From: Variovorax sp. N23
Lineage (GTDB): Bacteria; Pseudomonadota; Gammaproteobacteria; Burkholderiales; Burkholderiaceae_C
DNA length: 64,000 nt
Direction: 5' to 3'
Assembly: GCF_025486315.1 (NCBI RefSeq)
Contig: NZ_JAOOPY010000010.1
Coordinates: 124,001 to 188,000 of the forward strand
The notes below the pieces were generated by a model that saw only the letters and a program-made list of their open reading frames with translations, was not told where the DNA came from and did not search any database. Numbering within the stretch: the first letter of the stretch is position 1; every line of letters begins with the position of its first letter. Below are positions 1 to 9,244 of this stretch, in pieces. Made by a program: the position numbers and the translations under genes.

Positions 1-120
1 GCTGATGCCGGCGATGCGGCCGTTGAGCAGCACGAACATCGCCGCCGCGAGGCCGATGAGTGCACCGCCGGCCAGCGCGGACAGGGGCGTGAAGTTCTGC
101 CAGTCGATCGTCATGGTCAT
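1..120 (-). CDS. YeeE/YedE-family sulfur transport protein, N-terminus only
   Basis: Only the first 40 codons are in the window; the gene runs off the left edge. The translation begins MTMTIDWQNF and continues with a glycine/alanine-rich hydrophobic helix ending LLNGRIAGIS, which is the usual opening of YeeE/YedE (TsuA-like) inner-membrane proteins that import thiosulfate or other sulfur species. The start codon overlaps the stop of the upstream ArsR-type regulator in an ATGA arrangement (117-120), so the two genes are translationally coupled. In other bacteria this pairing with a BigR/SqrR repressor serves sulfide or persulfide detoxification. The family call rests on the N-terminus alone. 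Confidence 0.7.
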   Translation of the reverse strand, partial: MTMTIDWQNFTPLSALAGGALIGLAAAMFVLLNGRIAGIS

Positions 121-437
121 TCCTTTGGACAGTAGAGGCGGTAGAGCAGCGTGATGATCTCGAGGATGGCCGGGTCGGCCACGCTGTAGAAGATGTTCTT
201 GCCTTCGCGGCGCGTCTGCACCACGCCGTCGCCGCGCAGCACGCCCAGTTGCTGCGACAGGGTGGGCTGGTGGATGCCCAGCGTCTGCTCCAGGTCGCTC
301 ACGCACATCTCGCCTTGCGAGAGCTGGCACAGCAGCAGCAGACGCTCGGGGTTGGCCAGCAGCTTGAGCACGCCGACGGCCTGGCCGGCGGCGCCGCGGA
401 GCAATTCGGGATCGATGACGGTGGGGGTCGTTGACAT
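117..437 (-). CDS. ArsR-family repressor, BigR/SqrR-like persulfide sensor
   Basis: A 106-residue winged-helix ArsR/SmtB protein. The recognition helix is around HQPTLSQQLGVLR (residues 56-68) and the beta-wing around TRREGKNIFY. Cys37 and Cys103 are 66 residues apart, exactly the spacing of the two redox-sensing cysteines of Xylella BigR (C42/C108) and Rhodobacter SqrR (C41/C107), which form a tetrasulfide bridge with persulfides; Cys45 is extra. I chose ATG 437 (MSTTPTVID) because the 18 upstream codons are AT-rich and contain the operator-like palindrome at 461-484. The following gene is a coupled YeeE/YedE transporter. Known family role: repression of sulfur-oxidation or detoxification genes, relieved by persulfide. 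A metal-sensing role is less likely because the ArsR arsenite motif is absent. Confidence 0.8.
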   Translation of the reverse strand: MSTTPTVIDPELLRGAAGQAVGVLKLLANPERLLLLCQLSQGEMCVSDLEQTLGIHQPTLSQQLGVLRGDGVVQTRREGKNIFYSVADPAILEIITLLYRLYCPKE

Positions 438-460
438 GGGTGCTTTCAAATTCGATTTCG

Positions 461-484
461 ATATTATGTTGAAAAATATAATAT
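461..484. promoter_or_regulatory. AT-rich palindrome, probable BigR-type operator
   Basis: The 24-base element reads ATATTATGTT, then GAAAAATATA, then ATAT. Its arms (ATATTAT-x-TT and AA-x-ATAATAT) are inverted repeats with only one mismatched pair outside the 4-base centre. It lies 24 bases upstream of the regulator start, in the most AT-rich stretch of an otherwise very GC-rich region. BigR-like repressors bind AT-rich inverted repeats overlapping their own promoter, so autoregulation is the natural reading. Confidence 0.65.
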
Positions 485-546
485 TAGTCAATCGATTGAA
501 ATCGCTTCGCCCGGCGGCGCCGCAGGAACCGCAACGGGGCGGAGCC

Positions 547-2005
<1,459 letters not shown>

Positions 2006-2009
<4 letters not shown>

Positions 2010-2947
2010 GCCGTCACCGCCTTCTTCTTGCGCGACAGCGCCGCGAGACCCTTGGGCGCCCACAGTGCGACCGCAATCAGCAGCAGCCCCAGCGGCAGAT
2101 GCCAGTACTCGCTGTACTGCTTGAGCACCTCTTCGAGCAGCAGCCACACGGCCGCACCCACCGGCCCGCCCCAGCTGCGGCCCAGGCCGCCGATGACGAC
2201 CATCACCACCAGCGTGGCCGATTGCGTCCAGTGCATCGCACCCGGGCTGATGAAGCCGTTGCCGCCGGCCAGCAGCGCGCCGGCCAGGCCCGCCACCGCA
2301 CCGGCGATGGCGAAGGCCACCAGCTGGATGCGGAACACCGGGTAGCCCAGGGCGCGCATGCGCGTCTCGTTGTCGCGGATGCCCCTCAGCGCATGGCCGA
2401 AGCGCGAGCGCGTGGCGCGGTGCATCCAGCCCAGCGCCAGCGCCACCAGCACCAGCACCACCCAGTAGAAGGCCGACTCGTTGCCCAGGTCGAAGCCCAG
2501 GCCCAGTTCGGGCCGTGCCGGCAGCGTGTAGCCGTCGTCGCCGCCGTATTTGCGCAGCGACACGGCGATGAAGTACAGCATCTGCGCGAAGGCCAGCGTG
2601 GTCATGATGAAGTACACGCCGCGGGTGCGCAGGGCCACCGTGCCGATCAACGCGGCGACGAGGCCGGCGACCAGCGCGGCCATCGGCCACAGGACCCAGG
2701 CCGAGGTCACGCCGGCATCGGCGAAGGCGACCACCGTGTAGGCACCGACACCGATGAAGCCCGCGTGCCCCAGCGCCACCATGCCGCCGAAGCCGAGGAT
2801 GAAGTTGAGGCTGGCCGCGGCCAGCGCCATGATCAGCACGCGCCGCACGAAGCCGATGTAGAACTCCATGCCCAGGAGCGGCGCGACCAGCGGGAAGGCG
2901 GCCAGTGCGACGAGCGGCACCAGCGGAAGAACGAAGCGTGCTTTCAT
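2006..2947 (-). CDS. livM: Branched-chain-type ABC transporter permease LivM
   Basis: The 313-residue inner-membrane permease has about eight to ten hydrophobic segments. The family-typical stretches FGGMVALGHAGFIGVGAY (about 53-70) and GGLGRSWGGPVGA near the C-terminus are present. The C-terminal tail is basic (SRKKKAVTA). It overlaps livG by four bases and its start overlaps the livH stop in the same way, so livHMGF are translationally chained. It forms the heteromeric channel with LivH. Confidence 0.9.
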
Positions 2948-3864
2948 GCGCGGGCGGAAAAGAGGCCCGAGGGCCGGAAGATCAACACCACCACCATCAG
3001 CGCGTACATCGCGACTTCGGCGAAGAGCGGGCCGAGGTCGGCCGCGGTGGCTGGCGGCAGCGTGGCGCGCAGCAGCATCGGCAGGAAGGCGCGGCCGATG
3101 GTGTCGACCAGGCCCACCAGCAGCGCGGCCACGAAGGCGCCGCGCACCGAGCCGATGCCGCCGATGACCAGCACCACCAGCGCGGGAATCAGGATCTGCT
3201 CGCCCATGCCGACCTGCACCGCGACGATCGGCCCCATCAGCGCACCGGCCAGCGCGGCCAGCGCCGCACCCAGCAGGAACACGCCGTTGAAGATGCGGCC
3301 CACGTGCACGCCCATCAGCTCGGCCATCGGCCGGTCCGACGCACCCGCGCGCACCCGCATGCCGATGCGCGTGTGGTTCACCAGCAGGTAGAGCGCCAGC
3401 GCGACCAGCACGCCCGCGCCGAGGATGACCAGGCGGTAGGCCGGGTAGGGCAGGCCGTCGATGATCTCGATCGGGCCGCTCAGCGCAGCGGGCGTGGGCG
3501 CCATCACCGGCGACGGGCCCCAGATCATCTTGACGACGTCGTCGGCCACCAGGATCACGCCGAAGGTCGCCAGCACCTGCGCGAGGTGATCGCGCTTGTA
3601 GAGCTGGCGCATCAGCAGCACTTCGAGCAGCGCCGCGACGACGACGGTGACGAGCACCGCCAACAAGATTGCCGCGACGAAGGAGCCGCTCTGCTGGTGC
3701 GCCTGCGCCGCCACGTACGCGCCCGACATGAACAGCGAGCCATGCGCCAGGTTCAGCACGTCCATGATGCCGAACACCAGCGTCAGACCCGCGGCCAGCA
3801 GGAACAGCATCAGGCCGAAGCCGAGGCCGTTGAGCAACTGCTCAAGAAAAAGAATACCGGTCAT
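2944..3864 (-). CDS. livH: Branched-chain-type ABC transporter permease LivH
   Basis: A 306-residue hydrophobic permease. Family landmarks are FGIMDVLNLAHGSLFMSGAY near residue 40 and VIGGIGSVRGAF near residue 230. The open frame extends 39 codons further upstream, but ATG 3864 (MTGILFLEQ) matches family N-termini and has an AGGA Shine-Dalgarno a few bases before it. The gap to livK upstream is 133 bases and contains a GC-rich element with dyad symmetry (3925-3997). Confidence 0.9.
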   Translation of the reverse strand: MTGILFLEQLLNGLGFGLMLFLLAAGLTLVFGIMDVLNLAHGSLFMSGAYVAAQAHQQSGSFVAAILLAVLVTVVVAALLEVLLMRQLYKRDHLAQVLATFGVILVADDVVKMIWGPSPVMAPTPAALSGPIEIIDGLPYPAYRLVILGAGVLVALALYLLVNHTRIGMRVRAGASDRPMAELMGVHVGRIFNGVFLLGAALAALAGALMGPIVAVQVGMGEQILIPALVVLVIGGIGSVRGAFVAALLVGLVDTIGRAFLPMLLRATLPPATAADLGPLFAEVAMYALMVVVLIFRPSGLFSARA

Positions 3865-3924
3865 GAATCCTGACGGCCGTTGAACGATTCGGTTTGTTCG
3901 TGGAACACCGCGGAACCGGCTTTG

Positions 3925-3997
3925 CCGGGCCGCTGGTGTTGCCCCCGGAAGGGGGAAGGCGAAGCGACACGAAGTGCGCAAAGCCCCGGGGGAGAGC
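3925..3997. repeat. GC-rich hairpin element between livK and livH
   Basis: The spacer contains nested inverted sequences, for example CCCCCGGAAGGGGG near 3945-3958, and GGCTTTG near 3920 facing CAAAGCC near 3980. The run of alternating C-rich and G-rich blocks looks like the small dispersed intergenic repeats of Comamonadaceae, but I see only one copy here, so the repeat assignment is from general knowledge. It could stabilise the livK transcript end and lower expression of livHMGF relative to livK. Confidence 0.4.
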
Positions 3998-5209
3998 CTA
4001 TTTCAGCGGGCAGTTGGCAGCGTAGGTGTCGCCGTAGTTGGTCAACAAGGTGCTCACCGTCTTGTTCGTGATCTTGCCTTGCGCGTTCTTGCCGATCACG
4101 CGCAGGTAGAAGTTCTCGATGGGGTAGTGGTTGTTCGCGTACTTGAAGCTGCCGCGCGTCGATGCGTAGTTGGCCTTCTTCAGCGCGGCGATCACGGCTT
4201 CGCGGTTCTGCGCGTTGCCGCCGGCCTGCTTCACGGCGGCGTCCATCGCCAGGATCACGTCGTAGGCCTGGGCGGCGTACAGCGAGGGGTAGCGGCCGTT
4301 GTATTCCTTCTTGAAGGCTTCGACGAAGGCCTTGTTGGCCGGGTTGTCCAGGTCGTGCGCCCAATGCGAGGTGTTGAACAGGCCCAGCATCGGCTCGCCC
4401 ACGGCGCCGATCACGTCCTCGTCGGCCGAGAAGCCGCTGGTGACCAGCGTGATGTCCTTCGACAGGCCCGCACCCACGAACTGTTTGATGAAGTTGATGC
4501 CCATCGCGCCGGGCAGGAAGAAGTAGATCGAGTCGGGCTTGGCCGCGCGGATCTGCGCGAGTTCGGCGGCGTAGTCGATCTGGCCGAGCTTGGTGTAGAG
4601 CTCGTCGGCCACCTGGCCCTTGAACTGGCGCTTGACGCCGCCCAGCGCGTCCTTGCCGGCGGGGTAGTTCGGGGCGATCAGCACCATCTTCTTGAAGCCG
4701 CGTTCCTGCGCGAACTTGCCGGCAGCTTCGTGGAACTGGTCGTTCTGGTAGGCCGTGCCGAAGAAGTAGGCATTGCACTGGGCGCCGGCGAACTGGCTGG
4801 GGCCGGCGTTGGACGACAGGTAGGGCACCTTGGCGGCGAACAGCGTCGGGCCGACGGCCAGCGCGATGTTCGAGCCGATCGGGCCCGAGAACAGGTCGAT
4901 CTTGTCGCGCTGAATCATGCGGTCGACCAGTTGCTTGGCCTGGTCGGGGCTGCCGGCCATGTCGGCCTGGACGAATTCCACCGGCTGGCCGCCCAGCTTG
5001 CCGCCCAGCTGCTTGATGCCCAGCGCGAAGCCGTCACGCGCCTCGGCGCCCAGCGCGGCGAAGGGGCCGGAGATGTCGAGCGCCAGGCCCACCTTCACAG
5101 GGGCGGCCAGCGCCGCGCCGGCCACGCCGAAGGCGGACGCGAGCATCAGGGAGCGCAGCGTGCGGGACAGGGCGGTCGCGACGGGTGGCTTGGTGGACTT
5201 CGAGCGCAT
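3998..5209 (-). CDS. livK: Branched-chain-type ABC transporter substrate-binding protein LivK
   Basis: A 403-residue periplasmic type-1 binding protein. The N-terminus is basic and then hydrophobic, with a likely signal-peptide cleavage after AGAALA (about residue 36); the mature protein starts APVKVGLALDISGPF, the classical first strand of the fold. It is the first gene of the liv operon, with a promoter-like sequence 86-113 bases upstream. The binding-pocket sequence does not identify the ligand; homologues in Variovorax-like genomes are commonly annotated for amino acids, amides or aromatic acids. The higher copy number needed for binding proteins fits its position ahead of the hairpin-rich spacer. 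Confidence 0.85.
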   Translation of the reverse strand: MRSKSTKPPVATALSRTLRSLMLASAFGVAGAALAAPVKVGLALDISGPFAALGAEARDGFALGIKQLGGKLGGQPVEFVQADMAGSPDQAKQLVDRMIQRDKIDLFSGPIGSNIALAVGPTLFAAKVPYLSSNAGPSQFAGAQCNAYFFGTAYQNDQFHEAAGKFAQERGFKKMVLIAPNYPAGKDALGGVKRQFKGQVADELYTKLGQIDYAAELAQIRAAKPDSIYFFLPGAMGINFIKQFVGAGLSKDITLVTSGFSADEDVIGAVGEPMLGLFNTSHWAHDLDNPANKAFVEAFKKEYNGRYPSLYAAQAYDVILAMDAAVKQAGGNAQNREAVIAALKKANYASTRGSFKYANNHYPIENFYLRVIGKNAQGKITNKTVSTLLTNYGDTYAANCPLK

Positions 5210-5294
5210 TGGGAAGACTCCGGTTAGGTCAGGTTGGCACCACTTCGATGCATGTGCCCCGGCATTGTGCGGGCCACTTCATTCATAGGTAAAT

Positions 5295-5322
5295 ACTTTA
5301 TGTCTGAAGCATCTGGTGTCAA
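5295..5322 (-). promoter_or_regulatory. Probable sigma-70 promoter of the liv operon
   Basis: On the minus strand a perfect -35 box TTGACA (5317-5322) is followed after 16 bases by TAAAGT (5295-5300) as a -10 box. It lies about 90 bases upstream of livK in an AT-richer patch. No clear operator was seen. Confidence 0.55.
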
Positions 5323-5389
5323 TCGGGCTTGCACGAACAGTGCCAGCCCGAATACCTGCTAGGCCGCCGGTCCGCCCCCGTGGGTGCGC

Positions 5390-6271
5390 TCAGCGCGTGC
5401 GCGCCGGCGCCAGCACCGCCGCGATCGCCACCACCATCAGCACCACGGCGGCCCAGTCCTGCCAGTGCAGCACCTCGCCCAGCCAGACCGCGCCGCTGAA
5501 GACGCCGAGCACCGGGATCAGCATCACGCTCAGCGTCGAGGCGATGGGCGGCAGCCCGCGGGCCAGCGAGAACCAGGCCGCATGCGCGAAGCCGAAGATC
5601 AGCGCCGCGTTGTAGAGGACGGCGCCCCAGGTCACGGTGCCGGGCATCTTCCACTGCGGCCGCTCGAACAACGCGCCCAGTACCGTGATCACGACGGCGG
5701 TGAGCGCGGTCATCCAGAACGAGATGGTCAGCGTGGGCACCGCCATCGTCGTGCGGCGCAGCAGCTGCGTGCCCAGCGCCCAGGTCGCCGCGGCCAGCAG
5801 CGCCAGCGCCATGTAGCCGGGCTTGCCGGCCATCCCGACGAGTTCGTGCCACAGCAGCAGCGCGACGCCCAAAGCCGCGGCGCCCACGCCCATCCAGGCG
5901 CGCGCGCTCAGGCGGTTGGAGAAGAGCCATGCGCCGATTACGGCCGAGAAGATCGGCATGGTGTAGCCGAGGATGGCCGAGCGCCCGCTCGACAGCTCCT
6001 TGACCGCCAGCATCATGCAGGCGTGCCAGACGAACATGTTGGTGGCCGCCAGCCACAGCAGCTCCGGCCAGTGGCGGCGCGGCACGCGGAAGGGCACCTT
6101 CATCGCCACCAGCGCCAGGCCGAGCACCGGCAGGCCGAGCCACAGCGACAGCGCGCGGAAGCTCAGCGGCGGAAAGTCCGTCACGCCCAGCTTCATCACC
6201 GGCCAGTTGAGGCCCCACACCAGCGTGAGGGGAACGAGCAGCGCGAGCTGGCGGCGGGTCAATGTCTCCAT
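5390..6271 (-). CDS. DMT-superfamily EamA permease
   Basis: A 293-residue protein with about ten transmembrane segments made of two EamA repeats. The opening TLVWGLNWPVMKLG is typical of this family, as is LGEVLHWQDWAAVVLM near the C-terminus. These inner-membrane exporters or exchangers move metabolites such as amino acids; the substrate cannot be read from sequence. It lies just downstream of a second EamA gene on the same strand (37 bases apart), forming the end of an operon that starts at the NTF2-like gene near 9039. Confidence 0.85.
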   Translation of the reverse strand: METLTRRQLALLVPLTLVWGLNWPVMKLGVTDFPPLSFRALSLWLGLPVLGLALVAMKVPFRVPRRHWPELLWLAATNMFVWHACMMLAVKELSSGRSAILGYTMPIFSAVIGAWLFSNRLSARAWMGVGAAALGVALLLWHELVGMAGKPGYMALALLAAATWALGTQLLRRTTMAVPTLTISFWMTALTAVVITVLGALFERPQWKMPGTVTWGAVLYNAALIFGFAHAAWFSLARGLPPIASTLSVMLIPVLGVFSGAVWLGEVLHWQDWAAVVLMVVAIAAVLAPARTR

Positions 6272-6308
6272 GGGCGCGAATTGTGGCGGGTGGCGCGCCG
6301 GCGCGCTG

Positions 6309-7226
6309 TCAGCCCCGGCGCCACCGCCCGCCGAACATCACGACGGCCAGCGCCATCACCACGCACGCGCTGCCGGCCCATTGCCAACCCGACACCGTCT
6401 CGCCCAGCGCGAGCATGCCTGCCGCGAGCCCGATCACCGGCACGCCCAGGCTGAAGGGCGCGACCCGGTTGGCGGCGTGGCGCTTGAGCAGCCAGGTCCA
6501 CATCGCGTAGGCCGCGATGGTCGCGAACCAGCCGAGGTAGGCCACACCGGCCCAGGCGCCGAAGCTCGCGTGGGTCCATTGCCAGCGCGTGGCGGCGGGC
6601 TCGAAGCACCACGCCATCACCGCGAAGGGCAGGATCGGCACCAGCGACATCCACACCACGAAGCCCAGCGGGTCGTAGCCCGGCTGCGACTGCTGGGCGC
6701 GCCGCACGATGATGTTCGACACCGCCCACATCGCAGCGGCGCCCAGGTTCAGCAGCAGGCTCAGCAGCGTGATGCCCCCGCTGGCGCCGCCAAGGTTCAG
6801 CGCGAAGCAGGCCAGCCCTGCCGCGGCAAGCACCAGCCCTGCGCGCAGCGGCCCGTTGAGCCGCTCGTGCAGCAGCACCATACCCAGCAGCGTGGTGAAG
6901 AACACCTGCGTCTGCATCAGCACCGAGGCCAGGGCGGCCGTCATGCCCACCTGTAGCGCCACGAACAGCAGGCCGAACTGCCCGAGCTGCGCCAGCCCGG
7001 CCGGCAGCAGCCAGCGCCATGACAGCTTGGGCTTCTTGATGAAGAACAGCAGCGGCAGCACCGCGAACACGTAGCGGAAGGTGCCGAGCTGGAAGGGCGT
7101 GAAGTCGCGCAGCGAGAACTTCATCGCCACGAAGTTGAGGCCCCAGATGACGACGACGCCGAGTGCGGCGAGGAGGTCGAGGCCCATCAGGGGCGCTTGT
7201 GAATTCGCCGATGGCTGTGCGCTCAT
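6309..7226 (-). CDS. DMT-superfamily EamA permease
   Basis: A 305-residue EamA transporter starting MSAQPSANSQ. Two five-helix repeats are evident (GVVVIWGLNFVAMKFS near residue 25; LGETVSGWQWAGSACVVMAL near the end). The start at ATG 7226 was preferred over longer frames because its A overlaps the TGA stop of the upstream FAD oxidoreductase (TGATG coupling). Two adjacent, different EamA permeases in one operon suggest either a two-component exporter or two substrates of the same pathway. Confidence 0.85.
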   Translation of the reverse strand: MSAQPSANSQAPLMGLDLLAALGVVVIWGLNFVAMKFSLRDFTPFQLGTFRYVFAVLPLLFFIKKPKLSWRWLLPAGLAQLGQFGLLFVALQVGMTAALASVLMQTQVFFTTLLGMVLLHERLNGPLRAGLVLAAAGLACFALNLGGASGGITLLSLLLNLGAAAMWAVSNIIVRRAQQSQPGYDPLGFVVWMSLVPILPFAVMAWCFEPAATRWQWTHASFGAWAGVAYLGWFATIAAYAMWTWLLKRHAANRVAPFSLGVPVIGLAAGMLALGETVSGWQWAGSACVVMALAVVMFGGRWRRG

Positions 7227-8626
7227 CAGAGCACTTCGTCGCGCAGTTGGTACCAGCGGTACAGCATGCGCTGGCCGAAACGGCGAAAGGGCGCGGCCCA
7301 CTCGCCCTGGGCCGGGAACGGCAAGGGACTGTCGTAGATGGGGAGGTCGAACATCGCGTCATCATGCCCCGCCATGCGCTGCGCCAGCCGCCTTCCCGCA
7401 TGCGCCGAGAACGACACGCCGTTGCCGCCGTAGCCCAGCGCATAGAACACGCTCTGCTTCGCGTCGGGCTGCACGATGCGCGGCATCATGTCGTGTGCCA
7501 CATCGACCCAGCCCCACCACGAGTAGTCGATCTGGATGCCCTTGAGCGCCGGGAACTTGCGCTCGAGGCCGTCGACCAGCAGCCGGTAGTGCACGTCGCG
7601 GTGCGCGTCGGCGCCGGTGATGGCGCTGCGGCTGCCGATCTGCACGCGCCGGTCGGGCAGCAGGCGGTAGTAGAAGCGCAGCGTGCGCGTGTCGGTGATG
7701 GCTTCGTGCGTGAGGAAGTTGGTCGCCTTCAGCTCCGCGTCGGTGAGCGGCCGCGTGACGATCGAGTTCGACAGCACCGGGAACAGGCGGTTCTTCAACG
7801 TCGGGTGCAGGCCGGGTGCGGTGTACGCGCCGGTGGCAATGCCCACCGCGCGGGCGCGCACCGTGCCGCCGGGCGTCTTCAGGTGATGCACGCCGTTCTT
7901 CGTCTCCCAGCCGATCACCGGGCTCGACGGGTGCACGCGGGCGCCGCCGGCGCGTGCGCGCTTCAGGTAGCTGTAGGCCAGCTTGAGCGGGTGCACGCAG
8001 ATGCCCTCGGGCTCGTGCATGGCGCCGTGCGCGTCGCGGTCGTCGCAGTAGCGGCTGCGCACTTCGTCGGCGCTGAGCATGCGCGCGTCGTAGCCGAAGT
8101 GGTCGCGCATCACGCGCGTCTCGTTCTCGAGGAAGGCCATCTTCTTCGCGCGGTGCGCGATGTACAGGTGTCCGCCACCCTGCGGCTCGCAGTCGGACGT
8201 GGCGACCAGGTCCTTGAAGGTCTGGAAGCCGTAGCGGATCTCGGCGTCGAGCCGCTTGGCCGTGGCCAGGCCCCAGCGCTCGATCCACTGCGAGCGGTAC
8301 AGCCGCCCGCTGGCGTTCTGGCCCTGCCCGCCGTTGCGGCTGGTGCAGCCCCAGGCCACGCGGTTGGCTTCGAGCACCACCGCCTTGATGCCGTGTTCCT
8401 CCGCGAGAAACAGTGCCGTCGCGAGGCCCGTGAAGCCCGAGCCGATGATGACCACGTCGGCATCGACATCGCCCGCCACCGGGCCGTCGTCGTCGGGCGC
8501 GGGGCCGGCGGTGGCGGCCCAGTAGGTGGGGGCGTAGTCGAGGTTGTGGCCGGGTCCGTCGGACACCAGCGGGTCGTAGGCCGGGTCGTAGGGCGCGAAG
8601 AGTTCGCGGGGCGTGGTGATGCTCAT
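7226..8626 (-). CDS. FAD-dependent oxidoreductase, DAO/PuuB-like amine oxidase
   Basis: A 466-residue DAO-family flavoprotein. The Rossmann FAD motif VVIIGSGFTGLATALFLAEE begins near residue 58. The motif GCTSRNGGQ follows where gamma-glutamylputrescine oxidase (PuuB) and related amine oxidases bind flavin, and ALGYGGNGVSFSAHAGRRLA near the C-terminus closes the FAD site. The family oxidises secondary or primary amines or amino acids to imine and hydrogen peroxide. The gene sits 14 bases after an NTF2-like gene and is coupled to an EamA permease. The divergent MocR regulator suggests control by an amino acid, amine or PLP-reactive metabolite. Exact substrate is unknown. Confidence 0.8.
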   Translation of the reverse strand: MSITTPRELFAPYDPAYDPLVSDGPGHNLDYAPTYWAATAGPAPDDDGPVAGDVDADVVIIGSGFTGLATALFLAEEHGIKAVVLEANRVAWGCTSRNGGQGQNASGRLYRSQWIERWGLATAKRLDAEIRYGFQTFKDLVATSDCEPQGGGHLYIAHRAKKMAFLENETRVMRDHFGYDARMLSADEVRSRYCDDRDAHGAMHEPEGICVHPLKLAYSYLKRARAGGARVHPSSPVIGWETKNGVHHLKTPGGTVRARAVGIATGAYTAPGLHPTLKNRLFPVLSNSIVTRPLTDAELKATNFLTHEAITDTRTLRFYYRLLPDRRVQIGSRSAITGADAHRDVHYRLLVDGLERKFPALKGIQIDYSWWGWVDVAHDMMPRIVQPDAKQSVFYALGYGGNGVSFSAHAGRRLAQRMAGHDDAMFDLPIYDSPLPFPAQGEWAAPFRRFGQRMLYRWYQLRDEVL

Positions 8627-8640
8627 GGCGGTGTCCGGGG

Positions 8641-9039
8641 TCAGAGCGGCGGCAGGGCGGGGCGGGCCTTGCGGAACACGTTCTTGACGAGGATCTTCCC
8701 GTCCTTGAAGGTGAAGAGGTCGACGCCGTCGGACTCGCTGCGCGTGCCGTCGAGCGCCGTGCCGGTGAAGGTCCATTCGGACAGGCCGCGGTCGCCCATC
8801 ACCAGGTGCTTGCCGTTGCGCCACTGCGCATCGGGGAAGTTCTTCCACGCCGATGCGAAGGCGGCGGACACGGCCTCGTGCCCGGTGTGGCGCGTGCCGA
8901 AAGCCTCGGGGCCGGCGGCGGTGTCGAACACGCAGTCGGCGTGCATGAAGGACATCAGCGCGGGCAGGTCGTGGCGGTTCCACGCGTCGGAAAACGCAGC
9001 GAGCATGTCGGTGGTGACGGCAGGGGTGGCGGTGGTCAA
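8641..9039 (-). CDS. NTF2-like (SnoaL/SgcJ-type) protein
   Basis: A 132-residue protein with the cone-shaped NTF2 fold: the N-terminal helix FSDAWNRHDLPALMSFMHAD, then the strands around HTGHEAVSAAF and DGVDLFTFKDGKI. The best start is TTG 9039, preceded by AAGGAAG with good spacing; ATG 9006 is an alternative. The longer open frame reaching 9438 overlaps the divergent regulator gene and is not credible. The fold serves many small-molecule isomerases, hydrolases and ligand binders. As first gene of the operon with a FAD amine oxidase and two permeases it may handle the oxidation product, but no active-site prediction is safe. Confidence 0.75.
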   Translation of the reverse strand: MTTATPAVTTDMLAAFSDAWNRHDLPALMSFMHADCVFDTAAGPEAFGTRHTGHEAVSAAFASAWKNFPDAQWRNGKHLVMGDRGLSEWTFTGTALDGTRSESDGVDLFTFKDGKILVKNVFRKARPALPPL

Positions 9040-9244
9040 GAGGCTTCCTTGGCGGGGGCGGATCGGTGTGGCGAACGGCACGCAAACTGCGTCTGTGTGC
9101 GGGTGAGCAAAGGTTAAGCTCCGCCCCTTCTGCCCCATAGAGCCAGTCCGCCCCCATCGTGAAAGCCAGACCCGCCACCGCATGCACCATCGACGTCCGC
9201 GCGCCCTTTTCGGGTGCGTGCCGACGCGCGGAGCGATCGGCGGC

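Noticed and set aside
7163..9106. 647-codon plus-strand frame opposite the FAD oxidoreductase
   Set aside because: No domain can be recognised, composition is that of an antisense shadow, and the minus strand carries a complete DAO-family enzyme.
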